64,000 nt of DNA from Rhodobacterales bacterium 32-67-9. GTDB taxonomy: Bacteria; Pseudomonadota; Alphaproteobacteria; Rhodobacterales; Rhodobacteraceae. The position numbers and the translations under genes were made by a program. The stretch's first letter is position 1. Each line of letters opens with the position of its first letter. Below the pieces are notes generated by a model. That model made no database searches. It worked only from the letters and a program-made list of their open reading frames with translations, and had not been told where the DNA came from. Positions 61,065-64,000 of the stretch are shown here, in pieces. The DNA is taken from positions 1-64,000 of the forward strand of contig NCEA01000022.1 in NCBI GenBank assembly GCA_002280515.1. Reading direction: 5' to 3'.

Positions 61065-62252
61065 TCATCCTCCGAAGGCGGTGCAGGCGGTTTCGGGGCG
61101 GTCGCGGCCGAGCGTGTCGAGCGGCGAGACCGGATGCAGGTATCCGTCCTGCGGCGAGACCGAGACCATGACATGGCGGTCGGTCAGCATGATCGGCTGG
61201 CGCAACTGGCCGTTCCAGGGGCGGAACGTCACCTTCTGGCCCTTGAAGGCGGCGAGTTCGAAAGCCTCCGACAGCGCATAGTCGCGGATCGCCGCCGGAT
61301 CGGCGCTGCCTGTACGCGTCACCGCCTCGCCGACGACGCGCAGGGCGAGCCAGACCTGATAGTCCTCCTCGCGCATGCCGCGTCCGGTCAGATTTTCGAA
61401 CCGGCGCTGAAACTGGGTGGCGCCCCAGGCCTCGAGCGCCGGCATCCAGGTGACGGGGATGAGACCGGCAGAGCCGACGACCGGGCGCGGCGTCCAGGTG
61501 TGAAACGGCAGGTAGGCCGCGAAGACATCGGATTCGTCGGCGGCGACGACGACGTCATGGTCCTCGGTGTCCTGGGTGAAGACCGGAATCTGGCGCTGGA
61601 CGAGGACATGGCCGGTATCGGTGCGCCGCGCGCCGCCGGTATCCTCGAACAGCCGTTCCTCTACGATTTTCGCGCCGAACTTCTTCGCCGACGCACGGTA
61701 GGCATCCGCCAGTGCCGCGTCTTCGGGATGCGACCCGTGGATCAGGAGGAGCCGCGCCCATTTCTTCCAGATCAGGAATTGCACGACCGCATCGGTGGTC
61801 ATCTGCCGGCTCGGTGCGACATGGAGCATGTTGGCGCGACAGTCCTCTTCGCGCAGCGCCTCGTCGCGGGCACCGGCATTGAGGATCAGCACCTCCGGTC
61901 CGGCCCGGTCCGCCAGCGCCAGCGTGGTCGGACCGTCGCCCAGTACCACGATCAGCCCGATCCCCTCGGCCTTCAGTGCGTCGAGCGCGTCGCCCGCCGC
62001 CTCGGGCGCCACCGCCCGCGTCTCCAGCGAGAATTCCATGCCGATGAAGCGGCCGGTGGTCTGGTTGTCCTCGGTCGCCAGCTCCGCGCCGGCAAAGCCG
62101 AGGTCCCCGGGTGGAATGTCGAGCCGCGAGATCGGCAAGGGCAGGGTGCGGTCGATCCGGAGCACCGCCGCCTTCACCTCGACCGCCGCCGCCGGCAGGG
62201 CGAGCGCGAAAAGCGCGGACGCGGCGGCGATGAAGGTCCGCAAGAGCGGCAT
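61065..62252 (-). CDS. ABC substrate-binding protein, PQQ-dependent dehydrogenase-associated
   Basis: A 395-residue exported protein (signal about 1-23) of the branched-chain-amino-acid binding fold. It resembles the PQQ_ABC_bind group (ADESDVFAAYLPFHTWTPRPVVGS, in two adjoining segments). The start at 62252 gives the signal peptide; the longer frame begins inside the divergent promoter region. It precedes the beta-propeller gene. Confidence 0.78.
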   Translation of the reverse strand: MPLLRTFIAAASALFALALPAAAVEVKAAVLRIDRTLPLPISRLDIPPGDLGFAGAELATEDNQTTGRFIGMEFSLETRAVAPEAAGDALDALKAEGIGLIVVLGDGPTTLALADRAGPEVLILNAGARDEALREEDCRANMLHVAPSRQMTTDAVVQFLIWKKWARLLLIHGSHPEDAALADAYRASAKKFGAKIVEERLFEDTGGARRTDTGHVLVQRQIPVFTQDTEDHDVVVAADESDVFAAYLPFHTWTPRPVVGSAGLIPVTWMPALEAWGATQFQRRFENLTGRGMREEDYQVWLALRVVGEAVTRTGSADPAAIRDYALSEAFELAAFKGQKVTFRPWNGQLRQPIMLTDRHVMVSVSPQDGYLHPVSPLDTLGRDRPETACTAFGG

Positions 62253-62305
62253 TCGCGGGTCAACCTCCCAATTTCCCTCGAATCTCATGGTCAAGGATGC
62301 GCTGC

Positions 62306-62319
62306 CACGACTGGTCGTG
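62306..62319. promoter_or_regulatory. palindrome in the divergent promoter region
   Basis: CACGACTGGTCGTG is a perfect 6-bp inverted repeat around TG. It lies 54 bases upstream of the minus-strand binding-protein gene and 58 bases upstream of the plus-strand gene at 62377. It is a candidate operator shared by both. Confidence 0.35.
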
Positions 62320-62376
62320 AAACCGATACTTATGGTGGAGTTGTCGAACGGCCGGCGGGCGCTAGACTTTTGCCCC

Positions 62377-62889
62377 ATGAAACCGGGACTGCTCCTTGCG
62401 TGGCTGCTCTTTCTGCCGCTTGCCGCCGGCGCGGCCGGCTATGGCGACCCGCTGCGACCCGCCGCCCGGGTCGCCTTTTTCGGGATCACCTTCATCGACA
62501 CCTCGACCGAAGGCGCCTATGACGGCGAGCGCCCGGACCAGACCGCGCGGATCGGGCTTCTGGAAGCGGCGGTGCGCGACCGCTTCGTCGCCGAGGGATT
62601 CGAGCTTCTCGCCAACCTCCCGGTGGCGGAGGACCTCGCCGGTACCGTCAATCCCGCCGATTGCAATGGCTGCGAGGTGCGGATGGCCGCGAAACTCGGC
62701 GCCGATTACGTGCTTGTCGGCGAGGTGCAGAAGGTCTCGAACCTGATCCTCTCGATGAACCTCGTGATGCGCGAGGTCGAAAGCGGCGCGATGATCCGCG
62801 GGCAGAGCGTCGATATCCGCTCGAACACCGACGACAGCTGGCTGCGCGGGCTGAACTACATCCTGAAATACAACTTCTTCAAGGCATGA
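62377..62889 (+). CDS. DUF2380/DUF3280-type exported protein
   Basis: A 170-residue exported protein (signal about 1-19). AARVAFFGITFIDTSTEGAY and LGADYVLVGEVQKVSNLIL are typical of a small domain found beside PQQ-dehydrogenase ABC systems. CNGCEVRMA carries two cysteines. The start at 62377 gives the signal peptide. It overlaps the next gene by 4 bases. Confidence 0.65.
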   Translation: MKPGLLLAWLLFLPLAAGAAGYGDPLRPAARVAFFGITFIDTSTEGAYDGERPDQTARIGLLEAAVRDRFVAEGFELLANLPVAEDLAGTVNPADCNGCEVRMAAKLGADYVLVGEVQKVSNLILSMNLVMREVESGAMIRGQSVDIRSNTDDSWLRGLNYILKYNFFKA

Positions 62890-63431
62890 GGCTGATGATG
62901 CGTTACCTCCGACCGTTCTGGATCCTGCTCTTCCTCGTCCTGCCGGCCCTGGCCCTGGCGCACGGGCCGTCGCGGCAGAAGCTGACGCTTTCGGTCGACG
63001 TGGCGGCCGCCCCCGCCGATGTCTGGGCGGTGATCGGCAACTTCCAGGACATGAGCTGGCATCCGGCGGTCTTTTCCACCACCGGCGAGGGCGGCAACGC
63101 GATCGACGCGACCCGCGTGCTTACGCTCGGGCAGGAGGGCGGGCCGACGATCTCTGAGGTGCTTTACAAGTACGATGCCGAGAAGATGTCCTATTCCTAC
63201 CGGATCACCGATGTGAAGGTGGAAGTGCTGCCGGTCACCAATTATTCGAGCCACCTCACCGTCACGCCGACGGCGACGGGCGGCAGCCATATCGAATGGC
63301 GCGGTGCCTTCTACCGGGGCTATCCGAACAACGACCCGCCGGCAGAGCTGAATGACGAAGCCGCCATCGCGGCGGTGACGGGCGTCTATCAGGCCGGGCT
63401 CGATGCGCTGGCCGCGCGCTTTGGCCAGTAG
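62886..63431 (+). CDS. SRPBCC-fold exported protein (MxaD-like)
   Basis: A 181-residue protein with a signal peptide (about 1-23, cleavage after ALA) followed by an SRPBCC ligand-binding domain (VDVAAAPADVWAVIGNFQDM, then ITDVKVEVLPVTNYSSHLTV). Proteins of this kind (MxaD) occur in methanol and other quinoprotein dehydrogenase clusters. The start could also be an ATG 3 or 4 codons later. Confidence 0.72.
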   Translation: MRLMMRYLRPFWILLFLVLPALALAHGPSRQKLTLSVDVAAAPADVWAVIGNFQDMSWHPAVFSTTGEGGNAIDATRVLTLGQEGGPTISEVLYKYDAEKMSYSYRITDVKVEVLPVTNYSSHLTVTPTATGGSHIEWRGAFYRGYPNNDPPAELNDEAAIAAVTGVYQAGLDALAARFGQ

Positions 63432-64000
63432 GGCGCGCGCCGTCCTTCTGCTTTGCCTCGCCGCGTTGCCGGGCGCGGCGGCCGAGACCGCCTTCGTCAC
63501 CAACCAGTCGTCCTCGGACCTGTCGGTCATCGACCTTGCGACGCTGGAGGAGGTGGCGCGGCTGCCGGTGCCGGGCAACCCGGCCGGCCTCGCCGTCGCC
63601 GACCGGCTCGGCGCTGTCTTCGTCGTCAGCCCGGAAACCAAGACCGTCAGCCGCTTTTCCCTGAAGGACGACAGCCTGACCGGCAGGCTCCAGCTCGACG
63701 GCGGCCCGATCGGCATCGCGGTGGACGAGGGGCGGGGGCGGCTTTTCGTCTCCGACTGGTTCAACGCCCGCGCCTGGGTGATCGACGCCCTGACGCTGAC
63801 GGTCAGCGGCACCCTGACGACCGGCTCCGCGCCGGCCGGCCTCGCGCTTTCGCCGGACGGGCGGTTTCTCGTCACGGCGGACCGCGATTCCGACCGGCTT
63901 TCGATCTTCGACGCCGCGACGCTGGCACCGCTCCGCCGGATCGCCACCGGCGCACGACCCTTCGGGGTCAGCTTTTCCCCCGACGGACGGGTGTTTTCCG
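63403..64000 (+). CDS. exported beta-propeller repeat protein, truncated by window end
   Basis: The open frame runs off the window. The ATG at 63403, 29 bases inside the previous gene, gives a signal peptide (ARAVLLLCLAALPGAAA); a TTG at 63421 is the alternative. Repeats such as ALSPDGRFLVTADRDSDRL and SFSPDGRVF are YVTN/YncE-type propeller blades. It is a second propeller of the PQQ-associated cluster. Confidence 0.7.
   Translation, partial: MRWPRALASRARAVLLLCLAALPGAAAETAFVTNQSSSDLSVIDLATLEEVARLPVPGNPAGLAVADRLGAVFVVSPETKTVSRFSLKDDSLTGRLQLDGGPIGIAVDEGRGRLFVSDWFNARAWVIDALTLTVSGTLTTGSAPAGLALSPDGRFLVTADRDSDRLSIFDAATLAPLRRIATGARPFGVSFSPDGRVFS

Overview
This is GC-rich DNA with dense, ATGA-overlapped operons. 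The gene content (eryABC polyol catabolism, an apparent cuyA/tauABC sulfonate cluster, TRAP transporters, a PQQ-associated ABC cluster, a Tad pilus locus) points to an alphaproteobacterium, most likely of the Rhodobacteraceae. I see no rRNA, tRNA, CRISPR array, insertion sequence or phage gene.

Region 1 (1-18393) is a polyol catabolic locus of the erythritol type. It holds the end of an ABC importer (permease and two unequal ATPases), eryA, eryB and eryC, a 2-hydroxyacid dehydrogenase, two class II aldolase-fold proteins, a second FGGY kinase, a HAD phosphatase and dhaK/dhaL. On the opposite strand lie a small transaldolase and a transketolase, which would pass erythrose 4-phosphate into the pentose phosphate pathway. 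A divergent eryR-eryH-eryI operon (DeoR regulator, TIM-type isomerase, RpiB-type isomerase) follows. The transketolase gene is broken by a small deletion.

Region 2 (18433-24009) has a LysR regulator divergent from a cuyA-like PLP sulfo-lyase, an aspartate-racemase-family enzyme and a taurine-type ABC importer. This suggests uptake and desulfonation of cysteate or a related sulfonate.

Region 3 (24114-46145) is the most unusual part. An operon of about 18 kb on the minus strand encodes a reduced Tad/Flp-like machine: two TadA ATPases, TadB, TadC, CpaA, CpaB, TadE/TadG-like proteins and three tiny pilin-like peptides. It is joined without a break to exported signalling-like proteins: a caspase with an intact His/Cys dyad, a caspase-fold protein that lost both catalytic residues, an OmpA-type protein, a pseudokinase-transmembrane-coiled-coil-FGE fusion and an FHA-like membrane protein. 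A third exported caspase with Sel1 repeats lies next to it on the other strand. Two small exported proteins sharing a C-terminal motif flank the island. No secretin, TadZ or TadD is visible. One of the two tadA genes looks deleted and frameshifted.

Region 4 (46192-56113) carries a Pro/Gly-rich lipoprotein, a Crp/Fnr regulator facing a class III nucleotide cyclase, a large PLP decarboxylase operon, a DctPQM TRAP transporter with an enlarged DctQ, and a P-loop small-molecule kinase.

Region 5 (56411-64000) is a PQQ-dehydrogenase-associated ABC cluster: ABC-2 permease, truncated ATPase, beta-propeller, periplasmic binding protein, small exported proteins and a second partial beta-propeller. A nitrate/sulfonate-type ABC importer sits inside it.

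Three genes (transketolase, tadA, ABC ATPase) appear to carry internal deletions, and each has TCGAT at the apparent joint. These should be checked against reads before any is treated as a true pseudogene.
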